Shown one piece after another: positions 18,314 to 27,244 of a DNA stretch of 64,000 bases (within the stretch, counting starts at the first letter, position 1; every line of letters begins with the position of its first letter). The notes under the pieces are model-generated. The model was not told the origin of the DNA. It saw only the letters and a program-made list of their open reading frames with translations, and ran no database searches. A program made the translations under genes and the position numbers. Source of the DNA: Niallia circulans (lineage in GTDB: Bacteria > Bacillota > Bacilli > Bacillales > Cytobacillaceae); assembly GCF_003726095.1 (NCBI RefSeq), contig NZ_CP026031.1, positions 5,024,001 through 5,088,000 on the forward strand, read 5' to 3'.

Positions 18314-20248
18314 ATGAAATATGAACAATTGGCGAAAGATATTATTAAAAACGTCGGTGGAAGAGAGAATGTCAACAGTGTTGTCCATTGTGTAACGCGA
18401 TTACGGTTTAAATTAAAAGATGAAAGTAAAGCGAATACAGACATACTAAAGAACATGGAAGATGTTATCACTGTTATGAAAAGCGGCGGGCAATATCAGG
18501 TAGTAATTGGAAATCATGTACCTGAGGTATATAAAGCGGTTGTAGAAGTTGGGAATTTTCAATCTAATTCATCTTTAGTAGAAGAAGATTCAGGAGAGAA
18601 GCAAGGACTTTTTAATAAATTTATAGATTTGATTTCTGGTATTTTTGCTCCGACGCTAGGTGTATTAGCAGCAACTGGTATGATAAAAGGGGTAAATGCT
18701 TTATTTGTAGCATTGGGCTGGTATGCAAATACATCAGGGACATACCATATTCTTAATGCCGTTGGGGATTCCTTATTTTACTTCTTCCCTATTTTCTTAG
18801 GATATACAGCAATGAAGAAATTTGGTGGTAATCCTTTTATTGGAATGGCAATCGGAGCTGCATTAGTTTATCCGACATTATCCGGATTGACTGCAGGTGA
18901 TCCGCTGTACACCTTATTTGCAGGAACACTTTTTGAATCGCCAATTCATATAACATTTCTTGGAATACCGGTCATTTTAATGTCTTATTCTTCTTCTGTA
19001 ATTCCTATAATAATTGCAACCTATGTTGGATCAAAGCTAGAAAAGTGGTTCGCGCAAGTAATTCCAGCAGTTGTTAAAACTTTCTTAGTACCTTTCCTTA
19101 CGTTGTTAATTAGTGTACCATTAACATTTATTTTTATTGGCCCAATTGCAACTTGGTTAGGTAAGCTATTAGGAGAATTGACTCTGTGGGTCTATGATTT
19201 AAGCCCGATTATTACAGGTATTGTAGTTGGTGGTTTGTGGCAAGTATTTGTTATGTTTGGCTTGCATTGGGGATTAATTCCGATTGCTTACAATAATATT
19301 GCAGTACATGGCAGTGATTATATCTTAGCATTTAATTCAGCAACATCTTTAGCAACAGCTGGGGTTGTGTTAGGTGTTTTAGTCCGTACAAAGCAAAAAA
19401 AATATAAAACATTAAGTATTCCAGCTTTTATCTCCGCGATATTTGGTGTTTCCGAGCCTGCTATTTATGGAATTACCCTGCCGTTAAAAAGACCATTTAT
19501 TATTACCCTTATTACTTCTGCTATAGGTGGATGTATTATGGGAATTATGGGAACAAAGGCATATACAATGGGAGGACTTGGTATTTTTGGTTTGCCGACC
19601 AAAATTAACCCCACTGATGGCTTCGATATGGGATTCTGGGGAGCAGTCCTCGCGATGACATCCAATTTAATAGTAGGGTTTATTCTAACATACTTATTTG
19701 GCATCGATAAGAATAAAGAAAAAGAAGAATTAGCAAAACAAGAACAAGCTGCAAAGGAAAAAGAAAGTCCAAACAATCCGCAAGGTACTGCTAGTAATGA
19801 AGAAATATATAGCCCTCTTAAGGGAGAAGTAAGAATGTTAGCAGATGTAGAGGATGCAGCATTTTCTTCGGGGACACTTGGAAAAGGGGTTGCCATTAAT
19901 CCCGCAGAAGGAAAATTAATATCGCCGGTGGGCGGAACAGTTACGGCCCTCTTTCCTACGAAACATGCTATCGGGATTACAACAGACGCAGGAGCGGAAA
20001 TTTTAATTCATATAGGAATGGATACGGTACAATTAGGAGGGAATTACTTCACAGCTTATGTTAAAGATGGAGATCGAGTAGAAAAGGGGCAATTATTAAT
20101 AGAATTTGATATGGATAAAATCCAAGAATCAGGTTATTCATTAATTACGCCAGTTGTTGTTACTAACTATGATCAGTACAGAGATATAATAGTTGCAGCC
20201 GGACACAAGATTAATTTTGGCGGAACCTTAATGGCGCTAGAAGCCTAA
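18314..20248 (+). CDS. Beta-glucoside-specific PTS transporter, IIBCA
   Basis: A 644-residue phosphotransferase-system permease in B-C-A order. The IIB phosphorylation Cys26 lies in VVHCVTRLRF. The IIC membrane part (about residues 100-465) has GVSEPAIYGITLPLKRPF. A charged linker (KQEQAAKEKES) leads to a Glc-type IIA with the phospho-His in EILIHIGMDTVQL (about residue 565). This layout matches BglP/BglF. Together with the GH1 enzyme it makes a complete beta-glucoside uptake and cleavage unit. A good ribosome site (AGAGGG) precedes the ATG; a terminator follows. Confidence 0.94.
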   Translation: MKYEQLAKDIIKNVGGRENVNSVVHCVTRLRFKLKDESKANTDILKNMEDVITVMKSGGQYQVVIGNHVPEVYKAVVEVGNFQSNSSLVEEDSGEKQGLFNKFIDLISGIFAPTLGVLAATGMIKGVNALFVALGWYANTSGTYHILNAVGDSLFYFFPIFLGYTAMKKFGGNPFIGMAIGAALVYPTLSGLTAGDPLYTLFAGTLFESPIHITFLGIPVILMSYSSSVIPIIIATYVGSKLEKWFAQVIPAVVKTFLVPFLTLLISVPLTFIFIGPIATWLGKLLGELTLWVYDLSPIITGIVVGGLWQVFVMFGLHWGLIPIAYNNIAVHGSDYILAFNSATSLATAGVVLGVLVRTKQKKYKTLSIPAFISAIFGVSEPAIYGITLPLKRPFIITLITSAIGGCIMGIMGTKAYTMGGLGIFGLPTKINPTDGFDMGFWGAVLAMTSNLIVGFILTYLFGIDKNKEKEELAKQEQAAKEKESPNNPQGTASNEEIYSPLKGEVRMLADVEDAAFSSGTLGKGVAINPAEGKLISPVGGTVTALFPTKHAIGITTDAGAEILIHIGMDTVQLGGNYFTAYVKDGDRVEKGQLLIEFDMDKIQESGYSLITPVVVTNYDQYRDIIVAAGHKINFGGTLMALEA

Positions 20249-20261
20249 TATAACATGGAAA

Positions 20262-20287
20262 AGGAAGGTATATCCTTCCTTTTTTTT
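20262..20287 (+). terminator. Terminator after the IIBCA gene
   Basis: Stem AGGAAGG / CCTTCCT with loop TATAT, followed by eight T residues; it sits between convergent genes. Confidence 0.85.
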
Positions 20288-20291
20288 ATTA

Positions 20292-21521
20292 CTAAACAGT
20301 GAGCAGCGCACAACATTTTTTGTATTTTTTACCACTTCCGCAAAAACATAAACTATTACGGTCTGGGAGAGGATGACCTTCTCTTATCAATTGCTGTTTC
20401 CATTGGCTTTTAATGGTCCTAGTTAATCTATTCATCCGGTCAGATGAATATTGGTAGATGATCTTAAAACTTTCGCAAAAGTAATCATAATTAGCATCTT
20501 CTGTCCAATTACGATTTCGGGGACATCCTCCATGGCAGAATGATAAGAACTCACAATCAAGGCATCTTTCAGCTAAATCCTCTTTCTTAGTTAGGAATGT
20601 ATTATAGATAGGGCTTGATAAGATATCAGTTAGGCTATCTTCTCCGATGTTTCCTAACCGAAGATCTTCTGTGATATAAAAATCACATGGATAGGCATCG
20701 CCATTTGATTCTAGTATTAGTGTTTTGGGACAAGTTTTTCGATGTGTGCATAAGGCAGCCTGCTGATGCAAGGATACACTTAAATATTCATCAAAAAAAC
20801 GAATAGAAGTTTCAGGGCTACCATCATTGAACCAAACATCGAAGACATCACATAAGAATTTTCCATATTCTTTTGGAGTAATTAAAAATTTTCCAGGTGC
20901 ATCTATATCTTGAGATTGAAAATCCATACAAGGAATGAACTGAATATAACGGAAATCCTCTTCCTTATAAAAAGCCATTAATTCTTGACCTTTTAAGACA
21001 TTATCTTCATGGACAACCGTTAGAATATTAAACTCCACACCTGCTGCTTTTAAATGAGAAATCCCGCGCATTACTTGCGCAAAACTGCCTTGTCCCCCTC
21101 TATTTGGCCGTCTTTTATTGTGTATTTCTTTAGGACCATCAATACTTACCCCAATTAGAAAATTATATTCCTTAAAGAAATCAGCCCATTCTTTTGTAAT
21201 AAGGGTCGCATTTGTCTGCAAGGAGTTACTAATAATTGACCCATTTTTGCCATATTTCTTTTGTAACTCAATTACTTTCTCAAAAAAGGGAAGCCCTGCT
21301 AATAAAGGTTCACCACCTTGCCACACAAAAGTCATAAATCCATTGCTATAGGAGGAATACTCCTTTATAAATTTTTCTAAAACGTCTAAATCGAATGTTT
21401 GAATTGTACTCTTATTTTCACACTTACTGTAATAGCAATAATCACAAGCCAGGTTGCAAGCCTCTGATACCGTTTTTAAAAGTACAGTAGTTAAGGGTGC
21501 TGCTATTGGAGAATGAATCAT
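20292..21521 (-). CDS. Anaerobic sulfatase-maturing enzyme (radical SAM, SPASM)
   Basis: A 409-residue radical-SAM enzyme of the anSME group, which oxidises the active-site Cys or Ser of a sulfatase to formylglycine without oxygen. The radical-SAM cluster motif CNLACDYCYY lies at residues 22-31. VWQGGEPLLAG and IGVSIDGPKEIHNKRR follow. C-terminal SPASM cysteines include CLDCEFLSFCHGGCPRNR. The last 20 residues form an SEC-C-type zinc motif (SLCFCGSGKKYKKCC), an add-on seen in several anSME homologues. AAGGTGGG lies upstream of the ATG. It is divergent from the sulfatase, its probable substrate, by about 240 bp. Confidence 0.93.
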   Translation of the reverse strand: MIHSPIAAPLTTVLLKTVSEACNLACDYCYYSKCENKSTIQTFDLDVLEKFIKEYSSYSNGFMTFVWQGGEPLLAGLPFFEKVIELQKKYGKNGSIISNSLQTNATLITKEWADFFKEYNFLIGVSIDGPKEIHNKRRPNRGGQGSFAQVMRGISHLKAAGVEFNILTVVHEDNVLKGQELMAFYKEEDFRYIQFIPCMDFQSQDIDAPGKFLITPKEYGKFLCDVFDVWFNDGSPETSIRFFDEYLSVSLHQQAALCTHRKTCPKTLILESNGDAYPCDFYITEDLRLGNIGEDSLTDILSSPIYNTFLTKKEDLAERCLDCEFLSFCHGGCPRNRNWTEDANYDYFCESFKIIYQYSSDRMNRLTRTIKSQWKQQLIREGHPLPDRNSLCFCGSGKKYKKCCALLTV

Positions 21522-21759
21522 ATTAAACTACCCACCTTATCCATGTATTATCTATTTATTACAGCATAAAGCATTGGATTTATATATGATTAAAGTCACA
21601 GTGAAAATATACCAAATAGAAATTAGTCTTTATTGTCCCAAAATGATGGATAATTTCCCAACCTGCCTGAAACCGACCAAAAATAGGGAATGCAATTATA
21701 TAATAAATTTATGTTATTCATAAAATAGTAATTACACAGAGAGGAGAAGAAATAATAAA

Positions 21760-23244
21760 ATGCGAGCAGTTATGATAATGTTTGATACTTTATCTCGAAA
21801 TTTTCTTCCGAATTATAATAACAATTGGGTGCATGCTCCCAATTTTAAGCGATTACAGGATAAAACAGTAACATTTGATCATTTTTATGGTGGCAGTATG
21901 CCTTGTATGCCAGCAAGAAGAGAACTGCATACAGGGAATTATAACTTCCTGCATCGTCAATGGGGTCCCCTCGAGTCGTTTGATCGTTCTGTATTTGAAG
22001 AATTGCAGAAAAATGATGTGTATACACATTTAGTAACAGATCACTCTCATTATTTTGAGGATGGAGGTGCTACTTATCATAATCGCTATTCTACCTGGGA
22101 AGGATTTCGCGGGCAGGAAGGCGATAGATGGATTGCAAGAGGGGAAGCACTCCCAAACGAAAACAACCATAAATTAAATAAGCAAGGATTGTCTGTGATC
22201 CAGCATTTTGCAAACAGAACAAGACAACAAGAGGAAGAAGAGATGTCAAGTGTTCAAACAATTGCAGCTGGTTTAGACTTCTTACACACACATAAGGAAA
22301 AAGATAATTGGTTCTTACAGATTGAATGCTTCGATCCACATGAACCGTTCTATGTACCAGAGAAATATAGAAAAATTTATGATTGTGAAGATAAAAAAGA
22401 TATCCCATATTGGCCAGCCTATCAGCAATTAAAAGAAGGAGATTATGAAGAAAAAGATATAGAAGACATGCAAAAAGAGTATGCTGCTTTAATTAGTATG
22501 TGTGACTATCACCTCGGTAAAGTACTAGATTATATGGATGAACATGATATGTGGAAAGATACGATGCTTATTGTCAATACAGATCATGGATTCTTATTAG
22601 GAGAACATAATTGGGTTGGTAAGAATATTGCTCCCTTATATGAAGAAATTATTCATATTCCATTTTTTATTCATGTACCTAAAATTACTATAGGTGGAAC
22701 TAGATGTTCGGCGTTATCGCAAACGATCGATATTCCTGTGACTTTGATGGATTATTTTCATGTTCCCTATGATAATAAACTCCTGCTAGGGAATTCGCTC
22801 CTGCCGATTCTTGAAAAAGAGAAAGAAGAAAATCATAAGTCCATTTTGTTTGGCACTCATGGTTCTTATGTAAATATTCATGATGGAAGATATACTTATA
22901 TGAGAGCTTCCAGTCAGGAAGAAAATGGTCCCTTATATAATCATACTTTAGCAGTCACCGCGATAAGGGGGTTCTTAGATCAAGAGGCAATAAATAAAGC
23001 GGAATTAAAACCAGGAACAAGATTTACAAACTATTCCCCTTACTTAAAAATTCCAGTGAAGAGTTATTATAATTCTTATAAGACTGGCAGCTTATTATTT
23101 GATATCCAAAATGACCCGAAACAAGAAAAGCCTATAGTTGATAAAGAATTGGAAAAGGAAATGAGTCATAAATTAGTAGATCTAATGCGGAAGAGCGATG
23201 CACCAGAAGAGCAATATATACGTTTAGGATTAGATAGAAGATAA
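21760..23244 (+). CDS. Cys-type sulfatase
   Basis: A 494-residue sulfatase of the alkaline-phosphatase superfamily. The formylglycine motif C-x-P-x-R is CMPAR, with Cys49 as the residue to be converted (YGGSMPCMPARRELHTG). Metal ligands are seen in VMIMFDTLSRN and NTDHGFLLGEHNW. There is no signal peptide, so it should act on a substrate inside the cell, perhaps a sulfated glycoside imported by the PTS; that link is inference. GAGGAGAAG precedes the ATG. Both an anaerobic (20292) and an aerobic (24639) maturase flank it. Confidence 0.92.
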   Translation: MRAVMIMFDTLSRNFLPNYNNNWVHAPNFKRLQDKTVTFDHFYGGSMPCMPARRELHTGNYNFLHRQWGPLESFDRSVFEELQKNDVYTHLVTDHSHYFEDGGATYHNRYSTWEGFRGQEGDRWIARGEALPNENNHKLNKQGLSVIQHFANRTRQQEEEEMSSVQTIAAGLDFLHTHKEKDNWFLQIECFDPHEPFYVPEKYRKIYDCEDKKDIPYWPAYQQLKEGDYEEKDIEDMQKEYAALISMCDYHLGKVLDYMDEHDMWKDTMLIVNTDHGFLLGEHNWVGKNIAPLYEEIIHIPFFIHVPKITIGGTRCSALSQTIDIPVTLMDYFHVPYDNKLLLGNSLLPILEKEKEENHKSILFGTHGSYVNIHDGRYTYMRASSQEENGPLYNHTLAVTAIRGFLDQEAINKAELKPGTRFTNYSPYLKIPVKSYYNSYKTGSLLFDIQNDPKQEKPIVDKELEKEMSHKLVDLMRKSDAPEEQYIRLGLDRR

Positions 23245-23255
23245 TTATCATAAGC

Positions 23256-23295
23256 GAGAACTCCATGGTTATGAATATATAACCATGGAGTTCTC
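23256..23295 (+). repeat. Perfect 17-bp inverted repeat after the sulfatase
   Basis: GAGAACTCCATGGTTAT (23256-23272) and ATAACCATGGAGTTCTC (23279-23295) around a 6-nt loop. It would form a very stable hairpin at the end of the sulfatase transcript. No U-tract follows on either strand, so it is not a standard terminator; it may protect the 3' end or bind a protein. Confidence 0.8.
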
Positions 23296-23371
23296 ACAGA
23301 GTAAGAAGCAAATTTCTGGATAGTTCATTACTAAAAAGTTTTATGAATTTTTAATGTTTATTGCTTAATTT

Positions 23372-23410
23372 GCACACTTTTATCCAAAATGGATAAAAGT
23401 GTGCTATAAT
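23372..23410 (+). promoter_or_regulatory. 14-bp perfect palindrome abutting a TATAAT box
   Basis: GCACACTTTTATCC (23372-23385) and GGATAAAAGTGTGC (23391-23404) form a perfect inverted repeat with spacer AAAAT. The next six bases are TATAAT (23405-23410). The -35 region would fall inside the dyad. This is the layout of a repressor or activator site controlling the CHR transporter / FGE operon that starts at 23468. No known consensus was recognised. Confidence 0.7.
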
Positions 23411-23467
23411 GAAAGAAAGAACAGAAAACTCATTCGTTCTATTCTGAAATAGACGGAGGGAGATTAT

Positions 23468-24076
23468 ATGAAGTTGAAAGTATCGTTGTTTCAAATATTT
23501 TGGGTGTTCTGCAAGATGAGCCCTGTTACCTTTGGCGGTGGCTATGCGATGATCCCCATTATAGAGAAAGAAATAGTAGTCCGAAAAAAATGGATGAAAA
23601 TGGGAGAGATATCAGATACGTTAGCACTTGCGGGAACAGCACCTGGAGCTATTGCAGTAAATGCGTCTATATTTATTGGATATCGCCTAGGCGGAATTCT
23701 AGGAGCATTGGTTGCTATGCTAGGCGCCCTTCTTCCAACATTTCTGATTGTATTAATTCTAGGCAGTCTATATTTATATTTTCAAGACAATGTCTTTGTA
23801 AATGCAGCATTTAAGGGGATTAGTGGAGCAGTAGTGGCGCTTATCGGTTATGCGGCAATAAAGATAGGAAAGACGTCCATTATTGATAAATCAACCGCCG
23901 TATTATCAATTGTGATGATAGTAAGTATGATTATATTTAATCTTCATCCTATCGTGGTTATCCTACTAGGTGCTTTACTAGGAATCATGATTGCAAAAGT
24001 TAAAGAGAAACTAGGAATGGCTGTGAAGCTGGAAAAAGAGGAGAGTCAAGTTCACGAAGCAGATCAAGCAAGTTAG
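23468..24076 (+). CDS. Chromate transporter family (CHR) subunit, first half
   Basis: A 202-residue short-chain CHR protein, an inner-membrane protein with about six helices. The family signature FGGGYAMIPIIEKEIV lies near the start, with LAGTAPGAIAVNASIFIGYRLGG after it. The C-terminal tail is charged (KLEKEESQVHEADQAS). Short CHR proteins work as pairs; the partner begins 12 bp downstream. CHR proteins move chromate or sulfate, and next to a sulfatase the export of released sulfate is an attractive reading (inference). GGAGGGAG site before the ATG. Confidence 0.88.
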   Translation: MKLKVSLFQIFWVFCKMSPVTFGGGYAMIPIIEKEIVVRKKWMKMGEISDTLALAGTAPGAIAVNASIFIGYRLGGILGALVAMLGALLPTFLIVLILGSLYLYFQDNVFVNAAFKGISGAVVALIGYAAIKIGKTSIIDKSTAVLSIVMIVSMIIFNLHPIVVILLGALLGIMIAKVKEKLGMAVKLEKEESQVHEADQAS

Positions 24077-24088
24077 GGGGAGGATAGC

Positions 24089-24625
24089 ATGCTCGTTCAA
24101 CTATTTTTATTTTTTTTATTAATCGGAACTGTTTCTTTCGGCGGCGGCTATGCAATGATCCCTGTTATTGAGCAGGGGGTATCTGCTAGAGGCTGGATAA
24201 GTACGAATGAATTTACTGATATAATGGCGATTGCCGGCATGTCTCCAGGTCCAATTGCAACAAATAGTGCCACATTAGTTGGCTATCAGCTAGCAGGAGT
24301 TCCTGGAGGAATTATTTCTTCTTTAGCAATGACGATTCCTTCCCTGGTCATCATCCTGTTAATGGCTATTTGTTTTACAAAAGTAAATGAATATAAATTA
24401 GTAAAACAGAGTTTTTATGGACTAAGACCAATTGTTACTAGTTTAATTGTTTATGCTGCTTGGAAATTTGCTTATTCGAATCATGTTATTTCTTTAAATG
24501 TTAATATGGAAATGATTTCTCTTTTGCTTATATGTTTGGTCTCTCTCTATTTTTTATGGAGATGGAAGGCTCATCCTTTATTTGTTCTATTAGGTGCTGG
24601 CATCGCAGGGATTTTTGTTTTTTAG
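24089..24625 (+). CDS. Chromate transporter family (CHR) subunit, second half
   Basis: A 178-residue partner of the preceding CHR protein. It repeats the signature (FGGGYAMIPVIEQGVS) and the Pro-Gly motif GMSPGPIATNSATLVGYQLAG, as expected for the two homologous halves of a CHR transporter. It is almost wholly hydrophobic. GGGGGAGG lies five bases before the ATG, and the 12-bp gap to the first half indicates one operon. The FGE gene begins 13 bp after its stop, so transporter and maturase are co-transcribed. Confidence 0.88.
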   Translation: MLVQLFLFFLLIGTVSFGGGYAMIPVIEQGVSARGWISTNEFTDIMAIAGMSPGPIATNSATLVGYQLAGVPGGIISSLAMTIPSLVIILLMAICFTKVNEYKLVKQSFYGLRPIVTSLIVYAAWKFAYSNHVISLNVNMEMISLLLICLVSLYFLWRWKAHPLFVLLGAGIAGIFVF

Positions 24626-24638
24626 GAAGGAGACAAGT

Positions 24639-25634
24639 ATGGATAAGGAATTACAAAGCAAATCATGTTGTTCTGCAAGTAGAGAGTCAATGGACTTTAT
24701 AAATTTCGGAAGAGAAGATGCTACTTTCACAAAAAATAGTTCTTACTCCCGCAAAAATATGCTTCTTCTTCAAGGAGGAGAATTCTTAATGGGAACAGAG
24801 GATCAAGATGGTTTTCCCTTAGATGGAGAAGGACCAATCAGGAAAGTTAAGATAAGCCCCTTTTATATGGATAAATATGCAGTTACTAATGAGGAATTTG
24901 CACGTTTTATAGAAGAAACAAATTATAAAACAGATGCAGAAAAATTTGGCTGGTCCTTTGTATTTCATTTGCTGTTAGCAAAGGAAGATGCTGCTATATA
25001 TACAAGAGCTCCCAGAAATACACCTTGGTGGCGTGTAGTAGAAGGAGCATATTGGAAAAAGCCAGAAGGTCCCAATTCTTCGATAGAAGATCGTTGGAAT
25101 CACCCTGTTGTTCATATATCTTGGAATGATGCCATGGCTTATTGTAAGTGGGCTGGCAAAAGGCTGCCAACAGAGGCTGAATGGGAGTATGCAGCCCGCG
25201 GAGGATTAGAACAGAATAAATATCCATGGGGGAATGAGCTAAATCCGAACGGGAAGCATATGTGTAATATTTGGCAAGGGGAGTTTCCTACAGTGAATAC
25301 CATAGAAGATGGTTATTTAGGGACAGCGCCAGTAGACAGTTTTGAAGAGAATGGATATGGTTTCTACAATATGGCGGGAAATGTCTGGGAATGGTGTTCA
25401 GACTGGTTTCATCCCACATACCATCAGAAAGATTCCCTGCAAGATCCAAAAGGACCTCCAAATGGTAACACAAAATCGCTGCGTGGCGGATCCTACTTAT
25501 GCCATGATTCCTATTGTAATCGCTATCGAGTGGCAGCAAGGACAAGCAACACGATAGATAGCTCGAGTGGCAATTTAGGTTTTCGATGTGCCGCAGATGT
25601 GGATGAAGTAGAAGTAAATCAAAACAGAAAATGA
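24639..25634 (+). CDS. Formylglycine-generating enzyme (aerobic sulfatase maturase)
   Basis: A 331-residue FGE/SUMF1-type enzyme, which uses O2 and copper to turn a sulfatase Cys into formylglycine. Matches include LLQGGEFLMGTEDQDGFP, FYMDKYAVTNEEFARFI, RLPTEAEWEYAARGG, NMAGNVWEWCSDWF, and above all RGGSYLCHDSYCNRYRVAAR, whose two Cys are the copper ligands of true FGEs. SGNLGFRCA closes the domain. The motif set separates it from other Sumf1-fold proteins. The start at 24639 has AAGGAG upstream. Co-operonic with the CHR pair, downstream of the Cys-type sulfatase. Confidence 0.92.
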   Translation: MDKELQSKSCCSASRESMDFINFGREDATFTKNSSYSRKNMLLLQGGEFLMGTEDQDGFPLDGEGPIRKVKISPFYMDKYAVTNEEFARFIEETNYKTDAEKFGWSFVFHLLLAKEDAAIYTRAPRNTPWWRVVEGAYWKKPEGPNSSIEDRWNHPVVHISWNDAMAYCKWAGKRLPTEAEWEYAARGGLEQNKYPWGNELNPNGKHMCNIWQGEFPTVNTIEDGYLGTAPVDSFEENGYGFYNMAGNVWEWCSDWFHPTYHQKDSLQDPKGPPNGNTKSLRGGSYLCHDSYCNRYRVAARTSNTIDSSSGNLGFRCAADVDEVEVNQNRK

Positions 25635-25659
25635 GTATTTAGCAAAGATGATATAGATG

Positions 25660-25690
25660 GAATTAGAATTAGAATTAGAATTAGAATTAG
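25660..25690 (+). repeat. (GAATTA)5 microsatellite
   Basis: Five perfect copies of the hexamer GAATTA, 26 bp after the FGE stop codon. Simple repeats like this may vary in copy number between strains; no coding role here. Confidence 0.9.
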
Positions 25691-25758
25691 ACTCTACATT
25701 AATGTACAATCATAATATCTATAAGTTTAGGAAATACGAAAATTAAGGTTGTGAATGA

Positions 25759-25947
25759 ATGATAGAGTTTTTTGCTATTTTTGGTTTTTATTTACTACCA
25801 GTTTATTGCATTATTTTCTGTTTAAATCTAGTATCCTTATTAAAGAAAATACAAGAGGAAGATAGCACTACTAAAAATACAATATGGTTTACCATTTCTT
25901 TTATTTTTATCATAATGACCGTTGCCTCCCTTATAGCTGTTAATTAA
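25759..25947 (+). CDS. Small two-pass membrane protein, 62 residues
   Basis: Two hydrophobic helices (FFAIFGFYLLPVYCIIFCL and IWFTISFIFIIMTVASLI) joined by a charged loop (KKIQEEDSTTKN). AAGGT lies about ten bases before the ATG. It follows the sulfatase group but is separated by the hexamer repeat. No family recognised. Confidence 0.5.
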   Translation: MIEFFAIFGFYLLPVYCIIFCLNLVSLLKKIQEEDSTTKNTIWFTISFIFIIMTVASLIAVN

Positions 25948-26296
25948 AAGAGGATGGAAGTAATGATGGGGAAAGGCTTAGTCTTTTAATCGTTTGATTA
26001 AAGATAAGCGTAAAATCAAAAAGCTAGAACGAGATTCCAGCTATTGAATATATCAGTAATGTGAATAAAGAACGGTATGAAAACCAATATAAAATGGGAC
26101 TTTCTTTATAAAGGGAGTCCTTTTTTGTATTAGAATAGATGACATTAGAATTTAAAGATTATAATCAATTCTGTTTGAAATGAGAAAGCGATTAATAAGT
26201 TTTTATTAATACACTGATTGTTTTAAATTCTTTCATTTTATTAATCTGCTATAATGTATGGAAAATGTTTAATAGGGGCGAAAGGATAAATTACTG
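25948..26296 (+). other. Gap with a decayed reading frame and a terminator
   Basis: Bases 25963-26112 read as broken coding sequence: RLIKDKRKIKKLERDS in one frame, and after a stop IEYISNVNKERYENQYKM in another. This suggests a small gene destroyed by frameshifts. The rest holds the terminator at 26096 and AT-rich promoter sequence for the AraC gene. Confidence 0.4.
26096..26126 (+). terminator. Terminator
   Basis: Stem GGACT / AGTCC, extended by TTTC/GGGA-type pairs, then TTTTTT. It ends the unit of small and decayed genes before the AraC regulator. Confidence 0.7.
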
Positions 26297-27133
26297 ATGG
26301 GTGAACTATATGAATATATTGAAATAAATCAGAAAAAAACAATAAAATTTTTCTCATTCAAAGCCAAAGATACAGAAAGAATTATACCTATGCATTGGCA
26401 CGATAGTCCTGAACTAATTTATTGTGTAGAAGGAAAGCTAAAAGTCTGGTATGAAGGGAAAATTGTTACCCTAGGAAAGGGAGATTTGCTATTAATCAAT
26501 TCTAATACCCCACATTCTACCCAAAGTATAACTCATAATCATGTATGCATTATTCAGTTTCCTGGAAATTTTCTTGAAGAAGAAAATAAATCGATTCATT
26601 TAAGCACTTGCGAAAACAAATATGATGCGCAAGTAATAGACTATACTAGGAAAATAATAACTGAAATTATAGAATACCATGTATCGACGAACGAATATGA
26701 CTACTTATTGGAACAGAGTAAAATACTTCATTTAAAATATTTATTGGTAACAAATTTTTCCTCTGGAGCTAATGGGAAATGTGAAGATAATAATCGAAAA
26801 CAATTAAAATTGAAGCAACTTGAAATTGTAATAAGGCATCTAAAAAATAACTATAAAGATAATCCTAGCTTAAAGGAAATTGCCAATGCTTGTGGATATT
26901 CTGAAGCGTATCTCTCTCGATTATTTCATACAATAACAGGACAGACTTTCATAGATTTTAAAAGAAATCTTTGTTTAGAAAAAGCAATTGAGCTTATGAA
27001 TACAACAGATAAAACCATTACACAAATTGCCTATGAATCAGGTTTTTCAAATGTAAAATCATTTAGAAACTATTTTCGATCAACTATGAATATTAATCCC
27101 AAATACTATAAAAGGTCAAAAAATGACCCTTAA
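26297..27133 (+). CDS. AraC-family regulator with cupin sensor
   Basis: A 278-residue activator. The N-terminal cupin (HWHDSPELIYCVEGKLKV, GDLLLINSNTPHS) probably senses a sugar. The C-terminal pair of helix-turn-helices has LKEIANACGYSEAYLSRLF and ITQIAYESGFSNVKSFRNYF and ends NPKYYKRSK, as usual for AraC. It lies 111 bp before the PTS IIBC and GH3 genes on the same strand and probably controls them. An AAAGGAT site precedes the ATG. Confidence 0.9.
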   Translation: MGELYEYIEINQKKTIKFFSFKAKDTERIIPMHWHDSPELIYCVEGKLKVWYEGKIVTLGKGDLLLINSNTPHSTQSITHNHVCIIQFPGNFLEEENKSIHLSTCENKYDAQVIDYTRKIITEIIEYHVSTNEYDYLLEQSKILHLKYLLVTNFSSGANGKCEDNNRKQLKLKQLEIVIRHLKNNYKDNPSLKEIANACGYSEAYLSRLFHTITGQTFIDFKRNLCLEKAIELMNTTDKTITQIAYESGFSNVKSFRNYFRSTMNINPKYYKRSKNDP

Positions 27134-27155
27134 TTAGTAAGAAAATGCAACGTAA

Positions 27156-27169
27156 TGTAAACGTATTCC
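27156..27169 (+). promoter_or_regulatory. cre-like site before the PTS gene
   Basis: TGTAAACGTATTCC matches the CcpA consensus TGWNANCGNTNWCA at all but two fixed positions. It lies about 75 bp upstream of the PTS start, a reasonable place for catabolite repression. Confidence 0.45.
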
Positions 27170-27244
27170 TGTTATCCTTGTTTGTGTGGTTAGCGTAAAT
27201 TACGCGTGTTTTTGATAATTAATAAACAGAAATGAGGGGGAGAA

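Noticed and set aside
19465..19896. Minus-strand 143-residue frame inside the PTS gene
   Set aside because: It is the antisense shadow of the IIC/IIA coding region, with no ribosome site and low-complexity Ser/Pro composition.
23468..24625. Chromate resistance operon
   Set aside because: No ChrB or other chromate genes are present. The operon includes FGE and follows a sulfatase, so sulfate transport is at least as likely; the name reflects the family only.
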